This document shows positions 40,550-52,496 of a stretch of 64,000 bases of DNA, one piece after another (position 1 is the first letter of the stretch; each line of letters begins with the position of its first letter). The position numbers and the translations under genes were made by a program. Below the pieces are notes generated by a model that was given only the letters and a program-made list of their open reading frames with translations, had not been told where the DNA came from and made no database searches. The stretch lies in NCBI RefSeq assembly GCF_003473485.1, contig NC_053049.1, forward strand, positions 30,773,292 to 30,837,291, given 5' to 3'. The stretch is from Medicago truncatula. Taxonomy: Eukaryota; Streptophyta; Magnoliopsida; Fabales; Fabaceae.

Positions 40550-41924
40550 TTATTAAAGGGACCGATGTGTCAACGGTGGTGCAAGTGTACATCCATGCAA
40601 AAGCTTTCTCTTGAGGGTGAGTAGTATGCTCAAATGAATAAATGTAGTGTGAATAACCTCGAGGCTCCCTCTTTGATGGGAAAATAAAACATAAATATAT
40701 ATATGGTAACACACAAATGCGCAGCGGAAATAAAATTTCTCAAACTTGCAAGAATCTATGAGGAGCTACAACAAATAAATGGCAGCATTGAAAGCAAATA
40801 AAAGATACAAGTGAACACCGAAATTTTAATGTGGAAAACCCCTCAATGTAAGGGTAAAAACCACGAGTCGTCCAAACCAATTAAAGGTAAATGTTTCATT
40901 TTGCGTTTGGCTGAGACCTTCACGGGTATTTTCGTCTGTTCACGCCAAAATTTGTTGAGTCAGACTGCCACTTCAACTAGCAGTGACGTGATAGTAATTA
41001 ACTGGGTTGAGGGACCAATTTTTAAATGATTAAATTTTGCAGTGACTGTTTGAAATGATTAGTAAATTCAGGGACCAAGTTTCAAATGACCCCTATTTGC
41101 AGGGACTAAAGGTATATATATGTCTTTTTATGAGGACCAAATTGCAAGCTCTCTTTCATTTAATCTCTCTCCTTTTTCACTGCATCCCTCCTTGTTTTAT
41201 AATAAGTTGTTTTGTCATTTTCACACATGTTAACAAATGTAGTTAATTTTGTATTCAAAACATAAATTATGATTAATTTTATAAATTTATCCCTTATTAA
41301 TGATATGAGAAAGAGAGTTTATTAGTGGGTATGATAAAATTATCCTTTGTAGTGAAGAATTCCCTTAATTAGTGATATATCTGGTGGAAATTTTCGTCAA
41401 TAATGCAAATCTGCATAAACATTAGGGATTATTCCGTCAGTAATTACTAACAAAGCATTATTGAGGAATTATTTCGTCAGTAATGAAGATGTATTTCTAA
41501 CAAAGCATTATTGGGGGATTGTTCTGATCTGTTAGTGATTGCAGTTTTGACAAAATTCCAAACCTCTCAAATTGCAATTTGGACAAAGACAAAATTTCAA
41601 TCCTCTCAATTATAATTTTTCACACTGAAAAATGGCGAATTCTCAATTACAGCTTTGAGCAGAAAGTTGCAAACCCTATCTCAATTACAATTTTCACACA
41701 GAAAAATTACAAACTCCCTCAAGACACATAACTACACTAGCTCCAAATACACCTAAGAGACTAGAGAACTCAAGTGCACCTAGGTGACTAGAGATATTAT
41801 GTTGATAATAACTCATATAAAACTTTTATAATAACTCACTACCTCTTTTATTCTTCTCACTATTCAACCTGAGACTTGGACGAATACTCACTTTAACACA
41901 AAGGTATGTCATTAAAATCATAAC
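40550..41924. other. 1.4-kb insertion-like block inside the right duplicate, TE-derived mosaic
   Basis: Absent from the left duplicate, where 37321 and 37331 are almost adjacent. It holds LTR-like phrases (AATGTGGAAAACCCCTC, GGTAAAAACCACGAGTCGTCC), a GGGACCAA-type low-copy repeat (40960-41150), and CCGTCAGTAATTACTAACAAAGC-like subterminal repeats (about 41420-41520). No gene was found. Confidence 0.5.
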
Positions 41925-42294
41925 ATGACCATCAATTACTTGTGTTCATACATGTCCATAATAATAGAAAGGTTTTGACACTTTTGCAAGTATGGAAATC
42001 ATATTCTCACATAAGTATTATATCTTAGAATGGAAATCCTAACATAACGTAATAATGAATAAACCATCAATTTAGTCCTTACCTTCACTTTCTCTCTATT
42101 TTAATCTCAAAACTATTTAGGTATAATTAGTCATTAAATAGGAACCTATCAATTTAGTCTCTGAAATATATGAAAATTCGTAAATAGTCTCTAAAATTTT
42201 AACATCAAGAACTATGTAATGACGGATTTCATATACTTTAAGGAGTACTTAATTATTATATTTATATAGCTAAGAGACTAAATTGAAGATCATA

Positions 42295-42591
42295 CACAAA
42301 AAGAAAACATGATACTACCTGCAAATGTTACCGACGGCCAAAAGCCCTAGAAAATTCGGGCGGTTTTTTGTTCTTTGCGGTGGCCAAAACTGCCGGAAAT
42401 ATGTATGGAAAACAAAATGTTTTTGCTTGTTTGTAGTGGGTTTTTGTAAAAGTTGTTACTTTGCTTCGGTATCGGCTGCCACTAATTTTGCGGCGGTTCA
42501 AAACCGCCGTTAAATGCTCACTGTTCCAAAAGTTTCAAATTTCAAAACATTAACCACTGAAAATGTAGCTTTCTAGGTGTTTTTTGTAGTG
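42295..42591. mobile_element. Small CACTA-like element, right duplicate
   Basis: Same element as 37701-38016, with the ends CACAAAAAGAAAACA and TTTTTTGTAGTG and a shared AAAACCGCCGTTAAA block. Non-coding. Confidence 0.5.
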
Positions 42592-43052
42592 TGATTAAGC
42601 AGTTGATGTGGTACTATATAAGAAGATCAATGTAAGGTCATATGTAATTAAGTATTCTCAATAAAGCATCATCAAGCCTTGTCAGTAGAGTAGAATAAAT
42701 TTTCACTTGAGAATGTATCAAATTTATAATACCCAAGAAAATGTTTCCCTTAAAATTAAATATATATATATATATACCTAAGAAAATGTTAATTACTTCG
42801 GTTACATAATATATCAAAAGGAACAAGCTTTTGAGTCACAACAGAAATAAGTATATAGTTGCCAGAGAGCATGTGAAAAAATTACATGAAATGGTGCAAA
42901 GATTGGCAAACAAAGCTATAAAGATTGACCTAATTATAAAGAATTTAAGTAATTTACATAAAATGGATGAGTTCAACTTCAAACTTTATTTTGCTACATC
43001 ACAAGCCAAATACACACTTACATAAAAAAAATTAAAAATTAAAACTTCATTC

Positions 43053-45101
43053 CTACAATAGAGATTTTCTAGATCCTGCTGAAATTGATGAATAAGTAGA
43101 GGATCCTTTTGTTGTGTTTGTAAGACCATCTGAAGTATATGAAAATCTACACATTTCCATAGGAGGTGCAAAGTACATAGGCACTGGCAATTTTGAAGGA
43201 AGACTTGGCAAAGGAGCTTCAAAATTCAAAACATTAATCACTTGTCTTATAGAAGGCCTCATAGTAAAATCTGGATGACAACACCATAACCCTACTACCA
43301 TCAAGCATTCCATTTTCCTTTCATCAAATTCCAAATTTAATCCTCTATCAACTCCTTCAAATAATTCACCTTTTCCATATAACTCCCAAACCCATTCCAC
43401 AAGCCTAATTTTCTTAGCCTCTTCATTTGACTCAATAGATCTTCTACCACATGTGATTTCAAGTGCAACAACACCAAAACTATAAACATCAGATTCTTTA
43501 CTTGATTTCCCTGTTGTAACACATTCAGGTGCTAAGTATCCCATTGTGCCTGCCAAAACAGTTGTTTGAGAACCAAGTTCATGATCTACTAGTCTTGCAA
43601 GACCAAAATCACCAAGTTTAGCATTGAAATTTGCATCTAACATTACATTACTTGACTTAATATCTCTATGCACTACACATTGTTCCCACTCTTCATGTAA
43701 ATAAAGAAGAGATGATGCTATACCTAATGCTATTTTGTACCTTACACTCCAAGTAAGCATCACCCCTTTACCAAATAGATGATAATCAAGACTTCCATTA
43801 GGCATGTATTCATAAACAAGTAAAAGCTCACTTTTTTCATGACACCAACCTAAGAGTTGAACCAAATTTCTATGTCTTAGCTTGCTTATTATTCTTACTT
43901 CTGATATGTATTCCTTTTTCCCTTGTCTTGACCCTTTTGAAACCCTCTTCACAGCCACTTCTAATTTGTTGTTTTTTTCAAGTAAACCTTTGTAAACACC
44001 TCCAAATCCACCTTCTCCAAGCTTTCCTTTTTCATCGAAACCATTTGTTGAATTGCTTAGTTCTTTGTAAGTGAACCTTTTTGGACCAGTTCCTCTCTCG
44101 AATTCATCTTCATCGATAGAAGCGTCAAAATCTCTATTATTGTCCCTTTCTCCCTTATTTATCACTTTTCTTTTTCTCCAAAAAGTGAACCATAACAAAC
44201 CTACCAAACAAGTTAAAGAACCAAAACCAACACTTAAACCAACTCCTAAACCAACCTTGATGTTTTTTCCATTACCACTTTTCAAACTTGAATTGAAAGA
44301 CCAAGTTAGAATGTTGTGTATTTCAATCCATTGACCTGTAGCAGCAGAAAAACCAATCCTAACATATTCTGGCAAAACTTCACTCAAATCAATATTATAT
44401 GAAAGAGTAGAGTTTTCATGAAAAGTTGGATTATTAACATAAGTAAGAAAAACAGAAAGGTTTTTTGTAGTTGAGTTATATGATATCCAAGCATTCGCAA
44501 CCGCACCGGTTTTTATGCTACTCTTCCAAGAAACATTTTGAACCGATTGAATCGAATTAACATTGATTCCAACATGATCAGAATTTGGATCCCAATCATT
44601 CCTATAACTATCAAATTCAACAGCTACTATTTGGTTTTTGCTAGTATTGAGTGCAGATTCCTTACTGAATAAACCAAGGTAACCACCTGCTGAATTCTCT
44701 GGGATATCTGATTGAAACGGAGCCATGAAGAACGATAGACCGTCACCAAACAGCGATAAATTAACAGCTCTCATAATAAAGGTGAAATGTGTTGTGAAAT
44801 CAGTGAGCTCTTTTGTTTCTTTATCATAAAGCTTCAAAGGTTGATCAAACGAAGCGCGGCCGACGCTTCTTGTGATAGGGCCATCAAGTTGGTTTTTTGT
44901 TAGCTGAAGAACATTGTTTGAGGAAAATGCATCACCTTGGAATTTTATTAGATATAGGTTTGATTGGAAGCTAGTGAAGTTAAAGGAAATTGAGTGTGCA
45001 GGATTGAAAAACGCATAGAACAAAGTGAAAATTATGATTAACATGGAAAATGAGGTGTTCTTGGTTTGATTATTGTATGAAGCATAGGTGAAGATAGCCA
45101 T
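43053..45101 (-). CDS. L-type lectin-domain receptor kinase (LecRK), complete
   Basis: A 682-residue, intronless plasma-membrane receptor kinase. The ATG at 45101 sits in a good plant start context (CCATGGCT); an upstream in-frame ATG at 45131 would add ten residues. Domains: signal segment to about 37, legume lectin about 38-272, transmembrane about 283-307, kinase about 355-635, Ser/Thr-rich tail. Lectin residues are intact: GDG Asp120, GG 139-140, Glu162, Asp164, Asn168, WDP Asp171, His176. Kinase residues: LGEGGFGGVY, Lys385, HRD Asp480, DFG Asp498. The APE is followed by Cys (PECV) where the other LecRK has Tyr. It should bind a ligand outside and phosphorylate inside. A truncated copy lies at 38022-38207. 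Confidence 0.95.
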   Translation of the reverse strand: MAIFTYASYNNQTKNTSFSMLIIIFTLFYAFFNPAHSISFNFTSFQSNLYLIKFQGDAFSSNNVLQLTKNQLDGPITRSVGRASFDQPLKLYDKETKELTDFTTHFTFIMRAVNLSLFGDGLSFFMAPFQSDIPENSAGGYLGLFSKESALNTSKNQIVAVEFDSYRNDWDPNSDHVGINVNSIQSVQNVSWKSSIKTGAVANAWISYNSTTKNLSVFLTYVNNPTFHENSTLSYNIDLSEVLPEYVRIGFSAATGQWIEIHNILTWSFNSSLKSGNGKNIKVGLGVGLSVGFGSLTCLVGLLWFTFWRKRKVINKGERDNNRDFDASIDEDEFERGTGPKRFTYKELSNSTNGFDEKGKLGEGGFGGVYKGLLEKNNKLEVAVKRVSKGSRQGKKEYISEVRIISKLRHRNLVQLLGWCHEKSELLLVYEYMPNGSLDYHLFGKGVMLTWSVRYKIALGIASSLLYLHEEWEQCVVHRDIKSSNVMLDANFNAKLGDFGLARLVDHELGSQTTVLAGTMGYLAPECVTTGKSSKESDVYSFGVVALEITCGRRSIESNEEAKKIRLVEWVWELYGKGELFEGVDRGLNLEFDERKMECLMVVGLWCCHPDFTMRPSIRQVINVLNFEAPLPSLPSKLPVPMYFAPPMEMCRFSYTSDGLTNTTKGSSTYSSISAGSRKSLL

Positions 45102-45475
45102 GGATGGAAGGTAGAGAAGGAATTGAAGCAAACAATGATGGTGTTGTTGTCAAAGTTTAGCTCAACTATATGCAACGTTGAGTTCAATGCTTTATTAATT
45201 AAATTGATTTAATTAAAAGTAGTGACATTAGCATATTTATTAATAAATGTTCTCAGTATAGTTGGTAATTAATTGGAACAAAATACAAATGGAAGAGTCT
45301 CAATAATTGGTACAGTATTTGGACTTACTCTAGTATAACATAAGTATCTACAAAGGTGTTTAGAAAAACTTATAAAAATAGTTTATAATATGTATAAAGT
45401 TGGACATACTCTATAGTAACATAAGTATTTACAAAATGTTTTAGTTAAACTTATAAAACTATTTTATGTTAAGTG

Positions 45476-46787
45476 ATGTGACCAAGTAGAGTATTGTTTT
45501 TTAATAAATAATAAAAGTCATCTGAACTTGCAATGCAGGACATAAAAGACAAATACAAAAAGTTAGCATTCATAACTAATCATAGTACATAAAGTTTTTT
45601 ATTTTAATTTCTTATATTTATTGCTTTTCCATTTGGAAAATAATTTCAAATATTTTAATACAGATAATTAATTGAATTAGTCCAACTCTCACTAATATTT
45701 TCTGAGAGCAAATGCTCAATCGGCCGGCACATTGTTTTTATTATATATTTGAAGACATTGTCAAATTGACATATTTAATGAGATAAAAGGAACAAGACAA
45801 AGTGTATATACTTTGGCAAGTTAATCTGACACAACAAGAAGATACAGTTGTAAGATCAGAGATGGGATATACCAAACATGTAATGCTGGTGCCGGCTATA
45901 TCCTCAGAATATTCAACAATGCATTATCCAAAAAAAATTAAAGATGAGAAAATAATGTTTTCTTAAAGAAGGATATTTTCAAAGTCGAATATATTTCAAA
46001 AACTATACAACAAATTTTTATTTTTGATTTGAATAAACTGTTTGCAATGTTTGGATATATGCAATAAATTGGATATACTATTATCCGGTCGCAAATATAA
46101 GTTCAAAGATACATTTGTTTGATCTAAATTTAGACCAAATATATTCTTTTTTTGACAAAATTTAGACCAAATATATATTTTTTTTTTATTTAAATATATG
46201 ATGGGAAGGAAATAGAAATATAGGGTTTTTATGATTTGCTTGAATCTAGAAGTCACATATTTACCCTAGCCAGCTTGTTCAACTATACTGTAGTATAATC
46301 GAAATTCAAACAGTCGAGGTTAGTTTTTTATTTGATCGGTTGAACTTGTTTCTCCAATTTTAAAATCATTAATCATCTAAATATAAATTATTTCATTTAA
46401 TAATATATATATATATATATATATATAATACTTAACATCTTTCCTATCAAAAACAAAAAAAAAACTTAACATCTTCATTTTTTTCCTCAACAAAAAACAT
46501 CTTGTTTTTAATTTTTTTTAGAGGTACATCTTGATATTAACATCATTTTATTTCTCCAAAGTTTTTATTTAAGAAACAGAACAAAAACAGCAAATTGGCA
46601 TTGCTGGGTTAACACCCTGGTTGAATAAAATGTAATATTTTTGTCTTAAACTCTCGTATGAAAATCACATTACTCCTTGACAAAATTAGGTCAAGCCAAA
46701 TGCATCACGTACTCGGTACTCTTTGATTGCTTTTGTCTAAAACTCTAATATGAAAATTACATTAGTCTCAATTGTACATGTGCTCAG
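45476..46787. other. Intergenic AT-rich region
   Basis: No gene is seen. It contains an (AT)n tract at about 46404-46427 and several A-runs. The first part adjoins the LecRK promoter. Confidence 0.4.
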
Positions 46788-47408
46788 TAGGCATGGCAAT
46801 GGGGCGGGGTGGTGACGGGTTTTACCTTCCCGTCCCTATACCCTACTCTCGAATACTTATCCGTTACCCTACCCATACCCAACGGGGATGAGAAATGAAA
46901 TATAATCCTCATCCACGACGGGTTCAGGTATGCCGCCCCATCCCCATTCTTGAAATGTATAATTATTTTACTAAAAATAAAAGAATTTCTCAGGCCCGAA
47001 CACAATGTTATAATGCATTATTTAGGAATGAGACGATGTCGATCGATTACTATGGTGATGGAGAAGAGAGAGGTCAAAAGTGTGAGATATGGAAGGAGAT
47101 AAGAGAGAACTATGATAAGTGAGTGTCATCTGAAATACTGAGACTATGACTGTGTGAGTGAAATGATTTAGAATTTCGGTTTCTATTTATATAAAAGGGG
47201 TAATATATTTATTTTCTACATTCAGGACAAGTTTGGGTATGGGTTCGGGGTGGGTGCCTATATCCTCGTTACCCATCCTGTACCCGTGTTTTGGAATCGG
47301 GTAAAATCCAAACCTATACCGAAACCCAGTCAAAGCGGGAAAAACCCGTCAAAAAGGATTTGGTTCGGGCGGGTAGTCGCGGGTATATGAGTTTTGTTGC
47401 CATGCCTA
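46788..47408. mobile_element. Non-autonomous hAT-type element with 8-bp target duplication
   Basis: Ends TAGGCATGGCAA and TTGCCATGCCTA form perfect 12-bp inverted repeats. GTGCTCAG occurs on both flanks (46780-46787 and 47409-47416), the 8-bp target size typical of hAT transposons. The subterminal regions are rich in CGGGT- or ACCCG-type words in both orientations. The 621-bp element encodes no transposase. Confidence 0.88.
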
Positions 47409-47416
47409 GTGCTCAG

Positions 47417-48130
47417 GACGGAGTTAGAAGATGGACCACTAGAGGCATGGTCTCCTTAAAAAAATTCAAGAAAAAAATATATATAGTAGTATGATATTAT
47501 ATTTTTTTTTATCTCTAGACATTTTTTCTTTTATAAACTTTATATGATATTGTATAATAGACTTTTCTTTTACTCAATTTACAAGTTATTTAACCAAGTA
47601 AAATACAAAACAAGCATTAGAATTAATTAATTAAAAGTATTATCTTCATAATAAAGAGTTTTTTGAACCATCGTTGTTGAGTCACAAATCACACTAGAAA
47701 GAAAACAAATTTAGGAGGCAACATAAAAGAATTACAACACTGTATATGAGTTTGATATGCCTAGAGATGTCAATTTTCCAATGTTGTATACTATTGATGA
47801 ATTAAGTAAATAATTAGTTGACACCAGTAAATCAAATTCTAATTGATTAAATGACAAAGTGTTGTTACTTTTGTTGACTCTTTCAGTGTCAATAGCAACC
47901 ATAAAACGTGCATTTTCAGCAATAAAAATTATAAAAACAAGGCTACACAACAAGATGAGATGGTTTTATGAGAGGTTACACGATTGTTTATATTGTAGAT
48001 GAGATTGTTGAAAAAGTTTACCCTAGATATGATAATTGGTGATTTTAATGCCTCTGTGAAACAACTATGAGCACAACTTCATAGGTAAAAGTAATTTCTT
48101 TTTATATTTGTTTAACGGTATTAAAATTAA
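47417..48130. other. Intergenic sequence, nothing recognised
   Basis: AT-rich, with a few short open frames lacking recognisable features. Confidence 0.4.
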
Positions 48131-48495
48131 GGCTAAAATATGGTTTTGGTCCCTGCAAATATGCCTCGTTTTGGTTTTAGTCCCTGCAAAAAATTTTTGT
48201 TGTTTTTGGTCCCTGCAAAATATTTTGTTTTTGGAAATAGTCCCTGCAGGGACTATTTCCAAAAACAAAATATTTTGCAGGGACCTTTTTCAAAATAAAA
48301 AGATTTTGCAGGGACTATTTCTCTAATAAATAGTTAAGTCATCATGTGACACATGTGCAAATTATCACAAAAGTGGAGCCAGGGACCAAAACCAAAATGA
48401 GACATATTTGCAGGGACCAAAAACAACAAAATATTTTTGCAGGGACTAAAACCAAAACGAGGCATATTTGCAGGGACCAAAACCATATTTTAGCC
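48131..48495. mobile_element. Fold-back MULE-like MITE with perfect 9-bp target duplication
   Basis: Ends GGCTAAAATATGG and CCATATTTTAGCC. The two arms are complementary over most of the 365 bp, with several CCCTGCAAATATG-type phrases. TAAAATTAA flanks both sides (48122-48130 and 48496-48504). It is the same family as the nested copy at 25587-25919. The centre contains a short palindrome around CCCTGCAGGG. Confidence 0.88.
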
Positions 48496-48636
48496 TAAAA
48501 TTAATATATCTTATTATTTCTTAAACTTCTTGATTATATGGTGTGTGCCGTTGGAAATGTATTTTTCTTTAATAAATCATACTTTTTCACTTGTCCCCCT
48601 AAACATAAACTCTGGCTTTGTCTCTTCTTGTGATGT

Positions 48637-50130
48637 TCAACAACACAAAACAACATTAGTCTCATATGTGTCAAGCCAATTTAGCCAAATGCATGACTTC
48701 ACTTGATCAAGAATTTTTCTTTTTGATATAGATCTCCTAGTATCTTGGCAACTTGTCCAATCAGCATCTGGAAAAAAAAAACCTTGCAATTGAAGAGGTG
48801 AATTTATGGGAAAGAATATACCACGACCTGTTCTCGTAGAAACATTGCGGTGAATATGTGTTGGATTACTAAGAAATTGGCTCAACTGTTGAATTATAAA
48901 TGTAATGTCAATTATGGTGGTATTGAGGTATAAGAATCTTCTAATTAATCTTCTATAAGCTGGAATATTTGAATAAGGATCATTGTGATCATGTTTGCCT
49001 AAGTAAAAGATTTGAGTTCAGGATGATAATGAAGAGACAACAAAACGAGGGTGAGCATTAGATAAATTATCATCATATGACAAAAAATATGAATAGAATA
49101 TTTATGATGGGATGAAGTAGTATGAATGTTTTGTGATGTAGGACAAACATAACCATTGAGATAAGAAGGTGCATGTTTTACAACAAAAGAAGAAGAAGAA
49201 GTTGTATAAGGTATAATCGTTTCATTAAAGATAACATTTATGGATATGAAAATCACTCTAGTATGAAGATCAAATAAGACATATCCTTTGAATTCTGACT
49301 TGTAACCCAAGAAAACTGACTTTCTAAATCTATACTAAAGTTTAGTTCTACATGATTGGAGAGTTTATGCATAACATAAGCATCCAAAGACCTTGAAAGA
49401 TTGAATGTTAGGGACATGATCATAAAGAACATGATATGGAGATTTATGGTGGGGAGTGGTAACTCTTTTGATAAGGCAGACAGCATGAAGGACAACATAT
49501 GACCAATTTTTTTTAGGTAATTTAGACTGAAATAAGATAGCTCTATCTACATTAAGAATATGTTGATGTTTTCTCTTAACTCGTGCGTTTTTTTAGGTGT
49601 TTCAACACAAGATTTTTGATGTAAAATACCTTTAGAAATTTAAAATGAAAGTAAAGCAAACTCAGGACTATTATCTGATCTAATAAAATTTAGGAAAAAT
49701 GTGAAATTGGTTTTCAACAAGAGTGAGAAAATTTCGAACATGTTGTGAAACTTCAGTTTTATTCTTAAGAATGAACCACACAAATCTACTATAGTCATAA
49801 AAAAATGGTTTAAAAATATTTGTGACCATAATTATAAGAAATAGCTAAAGGACCCCATTTATCAAATGAAAAAGTTCAAAATTGGTAGAAGTATGGGAAG
49901 GACTTAAAGTATATGGCAATTTCTTATGTTTGGCAAAGTGATAAATGTCACAGGCACCTTTATTATCAACACAAATGGAAGGGTACAAACTGTGCATATT
50001 TGACAATCTTTGATTGGGCCAAAGTCCCAATCTAAAGTGCCAAATTGCAGATACATAACTATGAGTACAACATCATTTTGTGTCATAATCTGCCTCATTA
50101 AAAACCTTTTCAGGAAAATTCAATGGGTTA
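48637..50130 (-). pseudogene. Ty1/copia pol relic
   Basis: Minus-strand peptides, from high to low coordinates: DNKGACDIYHFAKHKKLPYT (GAG-pre-integrase), then in other frames SKSEFKGYVLFDLHTR-type integrase C-terminal peptides, then RNase H peptides (LSQFLSNPTHIHRN, RGIFFPINSPLQLQG, DADWTSCQDTRRSIS). The reverse transcriptase between these is missing. Many stops and frameshifts. It belongs with the LTR and primer site at 52212-52494. Confidence 0.75.
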
Positions 50131-50212
50131 AAACCATGGTTAAGGAAGGTCAAATAATCTTTACTTGACGATGACTATGTAGAAAGATATGATATATCTC
50201 CATGCTTTTCTA

Positions 50213-50550
50213 CTCCCTCCGTCCTCTAATATAAGCAAAAGAAATCTTTTTCTTTGTCCCAAAATATAAGAAAAAAGACAAACTTTTATCCTATTTAATC
50301 TTGTTTTCTAAAAAAATCTCTTTTCCAATACAAACTTTGGTTTATTCTCATAAAATTAAATGCAAATTACATTCAATTTTCTCTCTCTTTCATTTTTCCA
50401 TAACCAATAGCCAATGGAAATTGTTTTTACATATTCCTATAAAACTTTTTCCAAAGAAAATACAAAATACTATACTCCAAATTCTTATGTTTTTATTTTC
50501 GTAATATGTGTATTTTTATTTTTTTTTTCTTATAATTTGGGATGGAGGGA
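50213..50550. mobile_element. Stowaway-type MITE
   Basis: Terminal inverted repeats CTCCCTCCGTCC and GGATGGAGGGAG with TA on both sides (50211-50212 and 50551-50552). It is 338 bp, AT-rich and non-coding. It is inserted in the copia relic. Confidence 0.82.
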
Positions 50551-52209
50551 GTACAAATTAGCAGTTCTTGAGATATTGTCTTCACATGGAGTTGTAGAAA
50601 GAGTCTCCTTATAAAATTAGAAAATCAGATTTCTTGTATGTGTGAAATCATAATCCTTAACAAAGAGTATTCTCCACTTGCTAACATTTTCAAATGATCG
50701 GATGATACTGTTGTTTCTTTAAGATACAAATTGTATGCTTGACTTTGCTGCAATATATGTATTTACTAACATTGACAAACATAAAATACCATGATATATA
50801 TAATAAGCAAAATACATTAGTTTCCTTACCTGATCAATTCAAATTGTTCATAATTTTCTTGAGGATGTGATCTTTACTCACATCAAGTGACATCACAATC
50901 ATTCTATTACATAATCAAATATAGATTTGTTCATATCGACCTTTATATAACAAATTTTAGAATCTCATCAGGAGTTCTAATAATATTTATACGATTATCA
51001 TAAAATTGATTATAAGAAATTCATTTTCATATCCTTAAAATGGACAAATGATATCATCTTTTTAATAACTTTGATAGTATGTCTTACGTATATGAAATCC
51101 TTCAGGGAATTTAATATAATCATCACTGTCAAGTGATCCATACAAATATATTGTAGCACATATTTCATATAATTTAAGCATTTTCATGTGCTACTGAACT
51201 TAATCAAGTATGAAAAAGTTCTTGAATTCACTTCGGGTGAATATGTGTCTAAAGAATATATGTCTAAAATCACTTAGGGAGCGGTTTTGTAATTTTTTTC
51301 TTAGGGGGCCAAAATCGCAACTTTGGGAAAGTTAGGGGGCTAAAACTACTATTAAGCCTATATAGTAATGTGTTGGTTTGATGCAAATCAATATCTCAAC
51401 ATACAAGATTATTGATTCCCAAAAGAGTTTATAAGGTATGATCTCATAACCAAACTAGAGTTTATAAGGTATGGTTTCATAAGTATCAATCTTACAATTA
51501 ACTTCAGACGTCTAAAGAATGGATCTTCAAGTCCATTTTTATGAACATATGCTACCAGTTATTCAATATCAATTGACAAATGATACTTATCAAATGTTTT
51601 CTGAAAAGTTCAGATGATAAACTCTGCTTAGTCAAATTTGTTGACATAATAATCTCATAAATTAGTTTATGCCAACATAATAGATCCGAGATAACCCAAC
51701 CGGTCTTGCCAACAATTTGTAAACTTCTGATTTACAATAATATGTGCTTCCATTGCACTAATACAAGTGTAGTCAAATCAAAGACAAAAATAATTTTTCC
51801 ACTACACTTATTTTCTCCAGATATCTTGTAATACAGAGATATTTAATATCTCCATTTTTATAATATAATATCCATTTAGATGGCTATCTTAAAACTCAAT
51901 GAAATTTTATGAGACTTAGATTAATATAATTAAATCTCAATGTGTAACTTTCTTCCTTCATCTAACAATATTACAACTCTTCAGGAGCTTTCATTGATCT
52001 TGTTGTTCTTCGAAAAATATATCACAAATGATCAAAATGAATCATTATTTAAGCATTCCTTCAGTGATTGTTTGATACACTCAGAGTGATCATTTTGAAA
52101 AGGAGCTTAAAGGAAAGATTCATATAAAATTACCTATAATTAAGTTCTGGTTTTGCTTCTTCATCAATATTCACTGTAACGAATGCAAAGCCTCTGCTCC
52201 TCCGATTGA
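50551..52209. other. Decayed interior of copia relic or intergenic DNA
   Basis: No coding peptides are recognisable. A short stretch at 51270-51358 (CTTAGGGGGCCAAAATCGCAA, then TATTAAGCC) resembles one arm of the GGCTTAA fold-back family. In a minus-strand copia element this is where gag would lie, but I cannot see it. Confidence 0.35.
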
Positions 52210-52211
52210 TA

Positions 52212-52230
52212 GAGCTTCGTGCTGATAACG
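52212..52230 (-). other. Primer-binding-site-like sequence of copia relic
   Basis: Directly inside the LTR on the minus strand is CGTTATCAGCACGAAGCTC. This resembles the TTATCAGCACGA-type primer sites of some plant copia elements that use an internal initiator-Met tRNA fragment. That assignment is from family knowledge, not tested. Confidence 0.5.
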
Positions 52231-52494
52231 TGTTATGAAATTAATCCAAAGTATTGCAAGATATTGTACAACATAGAAAACTAGAGAGAAAAAGATAAAG
52301 GGAGAACAATAGAGTATATTGTTTTCTTCACAAATGTCTCTTTACATCAAAACATGAGTCCTATTTATAGGATACAAATAAGCAAGTGAATGTTCACATG
52401 CAATCAAAGAGCACTAACAATTCATTCCACTAATGGGAGTTATAGAACTTGGAAGATCAAGAATGGACATTCACTAACTTTATTATTCATAACA
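52231..52494 (-). repeat. 264-bp copia LTR
   Basis: It is bounded by the perfect 9-bp inverted ends TGTTATGAA and TTCATAACA. It adjoins a primer-site-like sequence on its left, so it is the 5' LTR of a minus-strand copia element whose pol relic is at 48637-50130. No second LTR was found. The Ogre element begins two bases beyond its outer edge. Confidence 0.7.
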
Positions 52495-52496
52495 TA

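Larger units (their letters stand above)
41925..45475. repeat. Segmental duplication, intact LecRK part
   Basis: Partner of 37331-38380. It contains a CACTA-like MITE, the LecRK gene and its promoter region. Confidence 0.85.
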
